Assembly (NCBI GenBank): GCA_016208685.1
Contig: JACQXM010000027.1
Coordinates: forward strand, 93,668 to 157,667
DNA length: 64,000 bases
From: Planctomycetota bacterium
Lineage (GTDB): Bacteria > Planctomycetota > Phycisphaerae > UBA1845
Reading direction: 5' to 3'
The notes beneath the pieces are model-generated. The model was given only the letters and a program-made list of their open reading frames with translations, was not told the DNA's origin and made no database searches. The first letter of the stretch is position 1; every line of letters starts with the position of its first letter. The position numbers were made by a program, and so were the translations under genes. Shown one piece after another: positions 1 to 10,214 of the stretch.

Positions 1-900
1 TGTGTCCAGCGCCAGCTCGGTCATGCCGATGATGCCGTTCATCGGCGTGCGAATCTCGTGGCTCATGTTGGCCAGGAACTCGCTCTTGGCGCGCGTGGCC
101 ACTTCGGCGGTGAATCGCGCCTTTTGCAGCGCCTGAATCTGCTGTGTGTTCTCCAGCGCCGCCGCGCCCAGTCGCGCCAGGATGTCGAGCGTCTCCAGGA
201 GATGGTCCGGGAGAACGTGCTTGGAGAACATCGCCATCACGCCGACGACGCGCCCTTCGACGACGAGGGGAAAGCCCGCGAACGACTGCAGGCCTTGCGC
301 CGCCGCCCATTCGCGATTGTGTACCCGTTCGTCGTGCGTTACGTCGTTCGAGATCGTCTTTCCTCGTCCTTGGGCGATCAGGCCGATCTTAAACGCCCCG
401 AGCGGCACGCGCCGGTGCGGCCCGTCGATGTGAGTGTAATGGCCGGCGCTCCAGACCAGATGTAGACATTCCTTCTTGCCGGGGCAATGGTCGGCGAGCG
501 CGCACTCCGAGCACAAGTCGCCGGGTCGGCGCAGCCAGACCCTGGCGAAGTGGGCTCCGAAAGCGTCGACCATCGTGGTGCAGAGGACGCGCGCGACATC
601 GTCGGCCGAGCGACACTCGAAAAGCGCCTGCTGGACCCTGTTGATCGCCAGAAGTTCCCGGGTGATCGTGCTCGCGGCGTGGCGCAAGGGGCCGACGACC
701 AGCCACCAGAACAACGGCGCTGCGGCAAGCGACAGTATGGCGGAATCAACGACGCCCGCGAGGAACGGGTTGTCCGTGACCCACTCCGGAATACCGAGCG
801 CCATGATAGCCAGCTCGGCGGCACCGATGATTGCGATCAGCGCAAGGAAAGACCGAAGGGGGAAGAGCCGGACACCTAAGCCACCGCTGCCGGGAGTCAT
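1..900 (-). CDS. Sensor histidine kinase with GAF domain, partial (runs off the left edge)
   Basis: Reverse-strand translation from ATG at 900 gives [22 protein letters not shown]...[24 protein letters not shown]...(GAF-like)...[31 protein letters not shown], a HisKA H-box; frame stays open to position 1. Confidence 0.85.
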   Translation of the reverse strand, partial: MTPGSGGLGVRLFPLRSFLALIAIIGAAELAIMALGIPEWVTDNPFLAGVVDSAILSLAAAPLFWWLVVGPLRHAASTITRELLAINRVQQALFECRSADDVARVLCTTMVDAFGAHFARVWLRRPGDLCSECALADHCPGKKECLHLVWSAGHYTHIDGPHRRVPLGAFKIGLIAQGRGKTISNDVTHDERVHNREWAAAQGLQSFAGFPLVVEGRVVGVMAMFSKHVLPDHLLETLDILARLGAAALENTQQIQALQKARFTAEVATRAKSEFLANMSHEIRTPMNGIIGMTELALDT

Positions 901-1474
901 TGCATTACCTCCGTCACGCCCGGGTGCTCTCGCCCAACCACATCGGTAGGCGCCGGGCAACAGCGAGCGACGCCGTGTGTGGGCGGTTGCGGAACGGTGA
1001 CGCCCGCACACACCATGAACCGGGGGCCGGTTGGGACGCGACTGATCTGCCTGCCGACGCCCGCCGGCCCCGATCGGTTCCGCGGCGAGGTCCCGCGCCG
1101 GACCTTCTTCTGATGTACAACGTGCATATCGGCGAGCCCCCGGGCGAATGCCATTTGCGTGGTTCCCTGGCAGCCGGCTTATCGGTCGGGTCACGTCTGG
1201 ACCACCGCGACGGATCACGTCGTCGGTGCGACACGGCGGTTCGACGGCCGATACTGCGGCAGGAGCGCCGGCGGCAGCGCGAAAACACCTATCGGCCCCC
1301 GCAGGCTCCGCACGTCCGAATGGTAGACTCGATGGACTGCATGGGCGGCGGGCGATAACCAGTGCCGCGGCGCGGCACGAGAGTTAACGGTCCCAGCCGC
1401 CAAGTTAAGGCCCTTGCAGGCGATCACGATAAGCAAGGGGAGATTCCCCGGGGGGCAGCTCAGGAAGGGGTGTT

Positions 1475-3382
1475 ATGTCGGTGACACGGGTATGGTCGGC
1501 GTTCAGGGCCTTCCTGACCGCTGAGGAAGTCCCGCGCTGGTTCGGTCTGTCGCTGGTACTCATCTACCTGTGCGGACTGGGCTCGGCGGCCTTCTCGGCG
1601 GTCAATGCGGTGCGCGCGGAGGCCGACCGGCAACTGGGGCGGGCGGACCGCTACGCGGTTGCCGCGCTGGCGGAGCGGCTGGCCGGCGTGACGGCCGGCG
1701 GCACCGTGCCGGATACGGCGCGCGCCCAGACGGAGCTCTATGACTTCGCCGCCCATGTTCCGACGCGTTACGCGCGCCTGATCGACGGGGACCGGCGCGT
1801 CCTCGCTGCAAGCAATCCCGGCGAAGTTGGCGCCCCGGCCGTTTCGGATCGCGCCGCGGGCGAGCGGCCCGCGGAGATGGAAGCGACCCTTGTGACTTCC
1901 GACGGCCCGGCTCCGGATCGGCTGCTGCGCGTGCCCGTGGGGGACCGAGCCCGCGGCTGGTACCTGGAAGTTCGTTTGCCGCCGGCACTCCAGGAATCCG
2001 CCAGCCTGGCGGGCCGGGCCAACACCTCGTTCGTGGTGCTCGTGGTGCTGGGCGCGCTCTTCGTGGTCTATCGGGCATTGCGGGCCCAGCTTCGCGGCGT
2101 CTCGCAGATCGCCGACCGGCTCCACTCTCACCGCGACCACATCCCGGAGAACCTTTCCGCGCTGCGGCTGGCGGATGCCGAGGACGGAATCAGCACCGCA
2201 TGGAACCAACTGGTGGACCTGACGACGGACCTTTCCACGGCGATGAAGCGCGCGGCGGCCAACGATGAGTTGACGCGGGCCCTGGCGCGGTCGGGCGGCG
2301 GCGCCCTGGCGGAAGCGCTGAATTCCATCCCTGACGGGCTGATCTACATCACCGACGAGGTGCGTTTCGAATACCTCAACGCCCCGGCGTGCCGGCTGCT
2401 GGGATGCAGCGCTTCCGATGCCAAGCGCATGACCCTGCCCGAGGCCCGCTGCGGCGGAATCGGCGCCCGGGTCCTGGAAGTGGTTCGTTCAGCGCTGCAT
2501 GCCGACGGATCGTTCGAGTCGCGAACCGAGGTGGTCAGCGCGGAGCAGGACGCCTCCGGGGATTCCAGCTCCTACCGCGTCTGGGTGATTCCCCTGCAAC
2601 GCGCTCACCACAGCGGTGAGTGCGTGGTCATCGTTCGCGACGTCAGCCAGCAGGTGCGCGCCGAGCGCGCCCGCGAGGACTTCGTCACCCAGGTGACGCA
2701 CGAGCTGCGCACGCCGCTCACCAACATCCGCGCCTACGCCGAGACCCTCTCCAGCGGCATGTTCGACGATCCCAAGGTGATCACCGAGTGTTACAACGTA
2801 ATCACCAAGGAAACGCGGCGGCTCTCACGGCTCATCGAGGACATCCTCAGCGTTTCCCAGCTCGAAGTGGGCAGCATCGAGCTTCGCGTGGACACCGTGG
2901 ACCTCAAGACGCTGCTCAGCGAAGGCGTGCGCGACGTGCGCGGGCTGGCCGACGAGAAGAACATCGACATCCAGCTCCTGCTGCCCGCGAAAATGGAGCC
3001 CATCCGCGCCGATCGGGACAAGCTGGCGGTGGTGATCAACAACCTGCTGGGCAACGCCATCAAGTACACGCCGAAGGACGGCAACGTGGTGCTCGCCTGC
3101 CAGTACTCCGGCGACGAGGTAGTCATCACCTGCAAGGACAACGGCATCGGCATCGATCCCGCGGACCACGCCCGCGTCTTCGAGAAGTTCCAGCGTGCCA
3201 ACGACCCCGCGGTGCTGGCGGAGTCCGGAACCGGCATTGGTCTGTACACGGCGCGGGAGATCGTGCGCCGGCACGGAGGCGACATCGAACTGATCAGCGA
3301 AAAGGGCAGCGGCTCCACCTTCATGGTCCGTCTGCCCCACCGCGAAAGTCGCGCCGCGGCCCTGTCGGCGCCGGAGGCCTGA
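1475..3382 (+). CDS. Sensor histidine kinase (membrane sensor, PAS-like, HisKA, HATPase_c)
   Basis: FVTQVTHELRTPLTNIRAYAETLSSG H-box; NNLLGNAIKYTP N-box; DNGIGI and GTGIGLYTAREIV G-boxes. Confidence 0.92.
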   Translation: MSVTRVWSAFRAFLTAEEVPRWFGLSLVLIYLCGLGSAAFSAVNAVRAEADRQLGRADRYAVAALAERLAGVTAGGTVPDTARAQTELYDFAAHVPTRYARLIDGDRRVLAASNPGEVGAPAVSDRAAGERPAEMEATLVTSDGPAPDRLLRVPVGDRARGWYLEVRLPPALQESASLAGRANTSFVVLVVLGALFVVYRALRAQLRGVSQIADRLHSHRDHIPENLSALRLADAEDGISTAWNQLVDLTTDLSTAMKRAAANDELTRALARSGGGALAEALNSIPDGLIYITDEVRFEYLNAPACRLLGCSASDAKRMTLPEARCGGIGARVLEVVRSALHADGSFESRTEVVSAEQDASGDSSSYRVWVIPLQRAHHSGECVVIVRDVSQQVRAERAREDFVTQVTHELRTPLTNIRAYAETLSSGMFDDPKVITECYNVITKETRRLSRLIEDILSVSQLEVGSIELRVDTVDLKTLLSEGVRDVRGLADEKNIDIQLLLPAKMEPIRADRDKLAVVINNLLGNAIKYTPKDGNVVLACQYSGDEVVITCKDNGIGIDPADHARVFEKFQRANDPAVLAESGTGIGLYTAREIVRRHGGDIELISEKGSGSTFMVRLPHRESRAAALSAPEA

Positions 3383-3386
3383 AGTC

Positions 3387-3758
3387 ATGGCCAGGATTCT
3401 GATCGTCGAGGACGAGGCCCACATCGCGCGGGTGATGTCCCTGTGGCTCAGCCGCCACGGGCATCAAATTCGCGAGGCCACCAACGGCCGCGCGGCGCTG
3501 GACGTTCTCGGGGAAGAGTCGTTCGACCTGATCATCTCCGACATGAACATGCCGGAGATGAACGGCCTGGACCTGGTGGCCGCCGTGCGCAAGGTATTAT
3601 GCCTGGAAGTGCCCTTCATGCTCCTCAGCGCCCGATGCGACCTGGATAACCTCGACGCGCAACTGAAACCCTACAGCGTACGGCTGTATCCCAAGCCCTT
3701 CGTACCGTCGCGATTGGTGTCGGACATCGAGCGCATGCTCAGTCCGGTGCCCACGTGA
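3387..3758 (+). CDS. Response regulator receiver domain protein
   Basis: ARILIVEDEAHIARVM...DLIISDMNMPEMNGLDL...PKPF; REC fold signature residues. Confidence 0.9.
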   Translation: MARILIVEDEAHIARVMSLWLSRHGHQIREATNGRAALDVLGEESFDLIISDMNMPEMNGLDLVAAVRKVLCLEVPFMLLSARCDLDNLDAQLKPYSVRLYPKPFVPSRLVSDIERMLSPVPT

Positions 3759-3774
3759 CCGGGAGTCGTCAGGC

Positions 3775-5118
3775 ATGACGCCGGTAGCAGAACAGACCCG
3801 ACCGCTGACCCAGGCACCGCCCGACGCGCGGGGGTGGCTGGGACGGCTGCGCGCCCGGCTGAACCATGCACCGGGCGACATGCCGGCGATCGAGGAGGCC
3901 CTGGACGGCCTGTCCGCGTCCCTGGACCAGGTCCTCACGGACTGCGCCGGCATGACTGAGGAACTGCTTTTTGTCTACGAGCAGCTTGGCGTGGTCTTCG
4001 AGGTCAGCCGCCAGCTTCCCACGGTGGAGAACGAATCGACGGTGCTCGACCTGTTCGTGGAGAGCCTGCAACGCAGCTTCCAGGGGCGGACGGTGGGCCT
4101 GGCGCGGCGTAGTTCCGCCGGCCGCTGGACCGATGGCCCGCGCGGACGGTTGTACCCGCCCTGGCTGGTCAGTCTGCTGGAACAGGCACGCGAAAACACC
4201 GCCGTCATGGTGCAGTCGGCGCCGCCGGACGACGCGCCGGCAACGCCGGTAATCGGCGGTACGCCGGGAGAGTCGTCCGCGACGGAGTTCGTCCGCGAAG
4301 CCATGGTGGGGCCGGTTCTGGCGGGCGAGTCGTTCGTAGGAGCCATTGTGCTGACACGCGGCGAGGGCGCCGCGACCTTCCGCGCCTGCGACATGGGCCT
4401 GCTGCAGTCGCTGACCACCTTCTGCGGCGACCTGATCCGCAATCACCGCCTGGTGCGCGAGCTGCGTGAGATGTCGGTGGCCATGGTGCGCTCCCTGGTC
4501 AACGCCGTGGACCAGAAGGACGAGTACACCTCGGGCCATTCGCTGCGCGTGGCGTACTACGCCACGCTGCTGGGGCGGGAGCTCAAGCTCGGCGATCGCG
4601 ACTTGCAGATGCTGCAATGGAGCGGCCTGCTCCACGACGTGGGCAAGATCGGCATCCGCGACGACGTGCTCAAGAAGGAAGGCCGCCTCACCGGCGAGGA
4701 ATTCGATCACATGAAGGAGCATCCGGTACGCAGCCACAGCGTGGTGCAGGCCGTGCCCCAGCTCGCCGAGGCGCTGGACGGCGTGCTGCACCACCACGAG
4801 CGCTACGACGGCACCGGCTACCCCGGCGGGCTCAAGGGCGAGAGCATTCCCTTGCAGGCACGGATCATCCAGATCGCCGACGTGTTCGACGCCCTCACCT
4901 CCAACCGCTCCTACCGGGCGGCCTACACCTGGACCAAGGCGCTGTCCATCATGCGGGAAGAGGCGGGTCGGACCATCGATCCACAACTCGGCGAGACTTT
5001 CGACGCCTTGATCCACCGCATCCTCGACCGGGGCGGCGACGCCTGGCAGCAACTGGTGGCGCAGGCGGATCGCTTCAGCGAGCTCTCGGTTCGAGGCGAC
5101 GAGACGATGGGAGAATGA
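3775..5118 (+). CDS. GAF-like + HD-GYP domain phosphodiesterase
   Basis: SGHSLRVAYYA...WSGLLHDVGKIGIRDDVLKKEGRLT...LHHHERYDGTGYPGGLKGESIPLQARIIQIADVFDALTSNRSYR: intact HD and GYP motifs. Confidence 0.93.
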   Translation: MTPVAEQTRPLTQAPPDARGWLGRLRARLNHAPGDMPAIEEALDGLSASLDQVLTDCAGMTEELLFVYEQLGVVFEVSRQLPTVENESTVLDLFVESLQRSFQGRTVGLARRSSAGRWTDGPRGRLYPPWLVSLLEQARENTAVMVQSAPPDDAPATPVIGGTPGESSATEFVREAMVGPVLAGESFVGAIVLTRGEGAATFRACDMGLLQSLTTFCGDLIRNHRLVRELREMSVAMVRSLVNAVDQKDEYTSGHSLRVAYYATLLGRELKLGDRDLQMLQWSGLLHDVGKIGIRDDVLKKEGRLTGEEFDHMKEHPVRSHSVVQAVPQLAEALDGVLHHHERYDGTGYPGGLKGESIPLQARIIQIADVFDALTSNRSYRAAYTWTKALSIMREEAGRTIDPQLGETFDALIHRILDRGGDAWQQLVAQADRFSELSVRGDETMGE

Positions 5119-5119
5119 C

Positions 5120-6442
5120 GTGAATCTGGCACTCTTCCTGCCGTGGTTTCCCGTAGTCCTCGCCGTGGGCGTCGGTGGACGCCTGTTGGGTCGAGGGCGG
5201 GGCTTTGCCCTGGGAGTCCTGTGCGCGCTCTTTTGGGTGGTGCTGGTGCACGCCACCGCCGGCGCGGCGGTGTGGCAGCGCCCGGGAATGATGCTCACGG
5301 TGCTGGCGGGCGCCGCCGCCATCATCGCCATGGGAGGCTGGGCGGGTGAATCCGCGGAAACCCGCGGCACGCCCGCGGCGCCCGCGGCCGCCGCACCCGG
5401 CGCCGGCGTTGCCGAGCACACCGCGACGCTGGAGTGCCTGTCGGCCGCCTGCGATACATTCGATGACTGGCTGGAGGACCATCGCAACGATGCCAACCCC
5501 TGGCCGGCGTTCGATGAGCTCATCCGCACCGTGCTCTACCAGTCGTGCCGCGCCACGCACGTGCGTCCCTTTCGTCTGCTGAGCGAGGGCGAGGAACTGA
5601 CCCCGCTGCGCGATGTAGATCCGTTTCACGAAGCCAGGCGGGTGAATGCCCGGGATGGAATCGTGGGGGAAGTCGTGCGGTCCGGCCGGGCCTACGTGGC
5701 GGATTGCCATCCCGGCACTTCCGAGGTTCCCGGCGCCCCGGGCGCGGTGGATCGGCTGGCCTGGTGCTTCGCGTGTTCGCAGGGAACGGAACGCCTGGGT
5801 GCGGTACTGGTGGGCCAGGTGGGCGTGGCGCCGCAGCGGAACCGGGCCCTACTGCGAACCGTGGAACACCTGATCGGCATGTTCTGGTACACGTTGCGGG
5901 AGGCGATCCGCAGCCGCGCGGCGGCTTTGCACGATCCGGTCAGCGGACTCCTCACGCGCGAGGCCTTCCTCCACTTCGCGGAACAAACGCTGCGCGAGAG
6001 CCATCAGCACGCCGAGCCCTCAGCGGTGGCGGTCATCGGACTGGAGGGCATGCGGGCGCTCAATGACGCCGGGCGCTGGGAGGTGGCGGATGACCTGGTG
6101 CGCGAGGTGAGCGCCGTGCTCCGCGGCAAGGTGCGTCCCGACGACCGGCTGGGGAGATTCGACGGGTCGCGGTTCATCATGCTGTTCCGCCGCGTTGATT
6201 CCGACCTGGCGTTGCTCATCGTCAGCCAGATCATGACCCGTCTCAAGGGGCTGTGCGGCGACCTGACGCGCTGGCGCGAGCCGATCGAAGTGCGCTGCGG
6301 AATCGCCGGCGGCGGCAGTTCGACACCTGACCTGCGCGCCCTGGTGTCACGGTCACTGCAACAGAATCGCCGGGCGCGGCTGGAGGAACGCTCCATCGCC
6401 AGCGACCTGGAGCCGGCGCTGGAGGCCGCCGCAGGCGTATGA
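5120..6442 (+). CDS. Membrane GAF + degenerate GGDEF domain protein
   Basis: Two N-terminal hydrophobic segments; C-terminal GGDEF-like fold (DPVSGLLTREAFL...) with FDGSRF at the active-site position. Confidence 0.75.
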   Translation: MNLALFLPWFPVVLAVGVGGRLLGRGRGFALGVLCALFWVVLVHATAGAAVWQRPGMMLTVLAGAAAIIAMGGWAGESAETRGTPAAPAAAAPGAGVAEHTATLECLSAACDTFDDWLEDHRNDANPWPAFDELIRTVLYQSCRATHVRPFRLLSEGEELTPLRDVDPFHEARRVNARDGIVGEVVRSGRAYVADCHPGTSEVPGAPGAVDRLAWCFACSQGTERLGAVLVGQVGVAPQRNRALLRTVEHLIGMFWYTLREAIRSRAAALHDPVSGLLTREAFLHFAEQTLRESHQHAEPSAVAVIGLEGMRALNDAGRWEVADDLVREVSAVLRGKVRPDDRLGRFDGSRFIMLFRRVDSDLALLIVSQIMTRLKGLCGDLTRWREPIEVRCGIAGGGSSTPDLRALVSRSLQQNRRARLEERSIASDLEPALEAAAGV

Positions 6443-6774
6443 AGATTGAGAAATTAAAGGTCGGAACGGTCGAAGTCCTCACGCCGTGCGGCGCTCTGGT
6501 GGACGAGGACGCCAAGAAGTTCTCGCGCCTTCTGCTGGAGCGCGTGCGCACCGCTAATCCGCGCGTAGTGGTGGCCATGCAGGAGGTTCCGTATGTGGAC
6601 AGCGCAGCGCTGGAGGGTTTCGTGGGCGCCGCCGACGAACTGGCGCAGTGCGCCGCCAGCCTCAAACTGGCGGGACTGACTCCGACATGTCGGGAGGTGC
6701 TGGAGCTCACCGGCCTGTCGCATCGCTTTCGGCTGTTCAACGAGGTGCATGACGCGGTGAAGAGCTACCTCTAG
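6439..6774 (+). CDS. STAS domain (anti-sigma factor antagonist-like) protein
   Basis: 111 aa; VEVLTPCGALVDEDAKKF...VVVAMQEVPYVDSAALEGFVGAADEL. Confidence 0.8.
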   Translation: MKIEKLKVGTVEVLTPCGALVDEDAKKFSRLLLERVRTANPRVVVAMQEVPYVDSAALEGFVGAADELAQCAASLKLAGLTPTCREVLELTGLSHRFRLFNEVHDAVKSYL

Positions 6775-6788
6775 GCCCACGCGCCGAA

Positions 6789-7060
6789 TGCTCGGGTGGC
6801 CCATCGCTTCAGCGATGGGGGAGTCGAACGGTCTCCGAATGCGGAATGGTGAATGCGGAGCGATGAATGCCGAATGCGGAAACCGAGCCGCGACCTCGGA
6901 TCAGAGCCACGACCGTAAGGGAGCGGGCAAGGACAGCGACGAAGCGACCGGTGGTCAGTACCGCGACAGCATGGAGCAGCCGGGCGGGGTGGCCCATCGC
7001 TTCAGCGGTCGGGGACCCGACTTGCCGGAGGCCGCGTGGTTGGGAGCGGCGTAGCGCGGC
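6789..7060 (+). repeat. Dispersed repeat cluster (GTGGCCCATCGCTTCAGCGATGGG hairpin plus AGAGCCRCGACCGTMAGGGAGCGG-like units)
   Basis: Hairpin CCCATCGC-TTCA-GCGATGGG at 6800-6819; near copies at 6998-7018 and 43674-43693; 'gagccacgaccgtaagggagcgg' shared with 27056-27115 and 43741-43770. Confidence 0.75.
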
Positions 7061-7151
7061 GGCATCCCGGCGCCCTCGACAGGGCGCGAACGCCAGCAGC
7101 CCTGCGGACCGAGTGAGGTCCGCATCACAGATGTAGCAACACGAGAGCACA

Positions 7152-8903
7152 ATGGCCAATCTGGCGATTGAGAGTGCGGTTCGCCTCGGCGATCAGCTCG
7201 TTCGTGACGGCCTGATCACGCCGGAACAACTGGCCGAGGCACTCGCCAAGCAGCAGTCCTCGGGCGGCCGCATCGGCAGCGTCCTTGTGGATGCCGGGGC
7301 GCTGACGGCCGGGGCACTGGTGCAGGCGCTCTCCCGCCGCCTGGGCGTCAAGGGCTGCCTTCTGCGGCACGGTCTGATCGATCCCCAAGTCGCCAAGCTC
7401 GTCCCCAAGGAAGAAGCGGAACGCCTCCGGGTGCTGCCGTTGTTCAAGGTGGGTGACGAACTCACCGTGGCCATGGTGGAGCCGCAGTCGCTGCCGGTGC
7501 AGGATCGGCTGCGGGCGCTGACGGGCTGCACCATCCGCCCGGTGCTGGTCCTGGAGCAGAACCTCCAGGAGTACCAGCGGAAGTACCTCGCCGCGGAAGT
7601 GAACGTCGATTCCTTCCTCGCCTCGGTCGAGGAAAGCGACATCCACATCACGGAAACCGAGGCCGTCGACGAGGGACCGATTACCGACCTCGACAAGATG
7701 GTCGAGGGCAGCCCCATTGTGAACCTCGTGAACCTCGCCATCCTCACCGCTCTGCGCGCCGGCGCCAGTGACATCCACATCGAACCCGATCGCGACGCCA
7801 CGCACGTCCGCTACCGCATCGACGGGCACCTGCGCGAGATGCTCAAGCCGCCCAAGGGAATGCACGCCGCCATCGTCTCGCGCGTGAAGGTGGTGGGCCG
7901 CATGGACATTGCCGAGAAGCGCCTGCCCCAGGAAGGACGGGTGCACATCATCGCCGACGGCCGGGAAGTCGACCTGCGGGTGTCGAGCATGCCGACCATC
8001 CTCGGCGAGAAGATCGTGCTGCGCATTCTCGACAAGTCCAAGCTGAGCTTCGAGCTGGAAACGCTCGGCATGCAGGCGGAGGAGCGTGGGGCCGTGGAAG
8101 CCATGATCCGCAGCCCCTACGGACTGATGCTGGTCACCGGCCCTACAGGCAGCGGCAAGACCACTACCTTGTACTCCGCGCTGGACCTGCTGCGCAACGA
8201 AGCGACCAACATCATCACCATCGAAGACCCGGTGGAGTACCAACTGCCGCTCATCAATCAGATTCAGGTCAACGACGGCGTGGGGCTGACCTTCGTCCGC
8301 GCGCTGCGGTCCATCCTCCGTCAGGACCCGGACGTAATCATGGTGGGCGAGATTCGTGACCAGGAGACGGCGCAGGTGGCCATCCAGGCGGCACTCACCG
8401 GGCACCTGGTGCTTTCCACGCTGCATACCAACGACTGCCCCGGGGGCGTCATGCGGCTCATGGACATGGGTGTGGAGCCGTTCCTCATCTCCGCCTCGCT
8501 TCTGGGTTTCGTCGCCCAGCGACTGGCGCGGAAGATCTGCCCCTCCTGCAAGACCTCCTACTACCCGCCGCCGGCGCTTCTCAAACGCGTGGGGTGGGAA
8601 GCACGAACCAACGAGCTGTTCCAGAAGGGCGAGGGTTGCCGCGAGTGCAACAACACGGGGTTCCGCGGCCGGGTGGGCATCTTCGAGGTGATGCTCATGG
8701 ACACCGAACTCAAGCGCATGGTGCAGAACGAAGCTTCGGAAACCGACATCCGCGTCTACCTGGCGCAAAGCAACTGGCGCATGCTGCGCGACAAGGCCCT
8801 GGACGTGGTGCAGCGCGGCGAGTCCACGCTGGAAGAGGTGCTGCGCGTAACACGTTCGGAGAACCTCGAAGTCGGTGACCCGACGGGTCGGGGCGCGGAT
8901 TGA
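7152..8903 (+). CDS. pilB/gspE-like: GspE/PilB-type assembly ATPase with N-terminal MshEN-like domain
   Basis: Walker A GPTGSGKTTTLYSAL; GEIRDQETAQVAIQAALTGHLVLSTLHTND; CPSC...CREC zinc motif; N-term RLGDQLVRDGLITPEQLAEALAKQ-QSSGG-RIGSVLVDAGALTAGALVQALSRR. Confidence 0.95.
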   Translation: MANLAIESAVRLGDQLVRDGLITPEQLAEALAKQQSSGGRIGSVLVDAGALTAGALVQALSRRLGVKGCLLRHGLIDPQVAKLVPKEEAERLRVLPLFKVGDELTVAMVEPQSLPVQDRLRALTGCTIRPVLVLEQNLQEYQRKYLAAEVNVDSFLASVEESDIHITETEAVDEGPITDLDKMVEGSPIVNLVNLAILTALRAGASDIHIEPDRDATHVRYRIDGHLREMLKPPKGMHAAIVSRVKVVGRMDIAEKRLPQEGRVHIIADGREVDLRVSSMPTILGEKIVLRILDKSKLSFELETLGMQAEERGAVEAMIRSPYGLMLVTGPTGSGKTTTLYSALDLLRNEATNIITIEDPVEYQLPLINQIQVNDGVGLTFVRALRSILRQDPDVIMVGEIRDQETAQVAIQAALTGHLVLSTLHTNDCPGGVMRLMDMGVEPFLISASLLGFVAQRLARKICPSCKTSYYPPPALLKRVGWEARTNELFQKGEGCRECNNTGFRGRVGIFEVMLMDTELKRMVQNEASETDIRVYLAQSNWRMLRDKALDVVQRGESTLEEVLRVTRSENLEVGDPTGRGAD

Positions 8904-8983
8904 CGGCAACGCCGTGAGGGTCGTGGGCGCCGGAGCTCGACCTCCGGCGTGCGTGGGCCGCCGCGTTTCAGAGGATCGGCTGC

Positions 8984-10198
8984 ATGTTACTGACCTATGA
9001 TGCCGTGGACACTCAGGGCAAGACCACCAAGGACGTGGTGGAGGCCATGAACCCGCGCGAAGCCGTCGAGGTCCTGCGGCGCCGCGGTCTGTTCGTCACC
9101 AGGATCGCCGAGGATACGCAGAACGCACAGGCAAAAGCGGTGCACCGGTCCGCCGTGAAAGGCCGGCTTCCGTTAGCCACCCTGGTGCTCTTCACGCGGC
9201 AGATGGCCATGCTGCTCCGGGCCGGCAGCGGGATCGTGCCCGCCATCACCGCCATCCGCAAGCAGATGCGGCGCCCGACGCACGCCGCTCTGCTGGAGCA
9301 GGTGGTATCGGACCTGGAGGAAGGCAGCACACTGACCGACTGCCTCCGCAAACACCCGGACACCTTCGATCCCGTGTATTGTGCCATCATCGCCGCCGGG
9401 GAAGCCAGCGCCAGCCTCCCCAACATGTTCGAGCGCCTGGCGGAAATCGTGGGCAAGAAACGGGCGTTGCAGAAGAAGCTCATCGGCACCATGGCGTACC
9501 CCGCGTTGCTGGTGGCCATGTGCTTCAAGATCACGCTGATTCTCCTGCTCTTTGTGCTCCCGCGCTTCGACGGAATGTTCCAGCAGCTCGGAGTGGAAGC
9601 GCCGGCCACTACCCAGGCCCTGCTCGCCGCCGGGCAGTTCCTCCAGGCGCACTGGGTGGCGGTGCTCGCCGGCGCCGGCGTCGTCGTATCGACACTGGTG
9701 TGGTTCCTGGTCAGTCCGCGCGGCGTCAAGTGGATAAGCGACGTGCAGACAAGCATTCCGGGGCTGGGGCGGCTGCGCTCACGCATGATCCAGGCGCAGG
9801 TGCTGCGCACTATGGGCATGCTGCTGGAAAGCCGCGTGGGCCTGCTTGACACGCTGGACCTGGCGCGGCGATCGACGCGCAACCGCAGCTTCCAGGAACT
9901 GTTCACCAACCTGGAGGAGACCGTGACCGCGGGCGGGCAGATGAGCACGGCCTTCGAGCAATGCCGCCTGATCGAGCCATACATCTGTCAGGCCGTGCGC
10001 ACCGGCGAGGACAGCGGCAACCTCGGTGGGGCCATGACCTATTGCGCCGACGTGCTGGACGAGAGCAACACGGAGTTGATCGGCGTGATCACCAAGCTGA
10101 TCGAGCCGGTCATTCTGATCGGCATGGGAGTGTTCGTGGGCGGCGTGGCGATCTCACTGTTCCTGCCGCTGTTTGATCTGACGTCGGCAATCAAGTGA
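8984..10198 (+). CDS. pilC/gspF-like: PilC/GspF-type inner membrane platform protein
   Basis: LVLFTRQMAMLLRAGSGIVPAI...GTMAYPALLVAM...; two T2SSF domains. Confidence 0.95.
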   Translation: MLLTYDAVDTQGKTTKDVVEAMNPREAVEVLRRRGLFVTRIAEDTQNAQAKAVHRSAVKGRLPLATLVLFTRQMAMLLRAGSGIVPAITAIRKQMRRPTHAALLEQVVSDLEEGSTLTDCLRKHPDTFDPVYCAIIAAGEASASLPNMFERLAEIVGKKRALQKKLIGTMAYPALLVAMCFKITLILLLFVLPRFDGMFQQLGVEAPATTQALLAAGQFLQAHWVAVLAGAGVVVSTLVWFLVSPRGVKWISDVQTSIPGLGRLRSRMIQAQVLRTMGMLLESRVGLLDTLDLARRSTRNRSFQELFTNLEETVTAGGQMSTAFEQCRLIEPYICQAVRTGEDSGNLGGAMTYCADVLDESNTELIGVITKLIEPVILIGMGVFVGGVAISLFLPLFDLTSAIK

Positions 10199-10214
10199 TG
10201 GCGGGCAAGGTGAT

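Noticed and set aside
3769-5529. Long antisense ORF (586 aa, minus strand)
   Set aside because: High-GC shadow of the HD-GYP and GGDEF genes; translation is low-complexity with no domain motifs
7125-8909. Long antisense ORF (594 aa, minus strand)
   Set aside because: Mirror of the clearly real GspE/PilB gene; His/Gln/Val-rich translation typical of antisense frames
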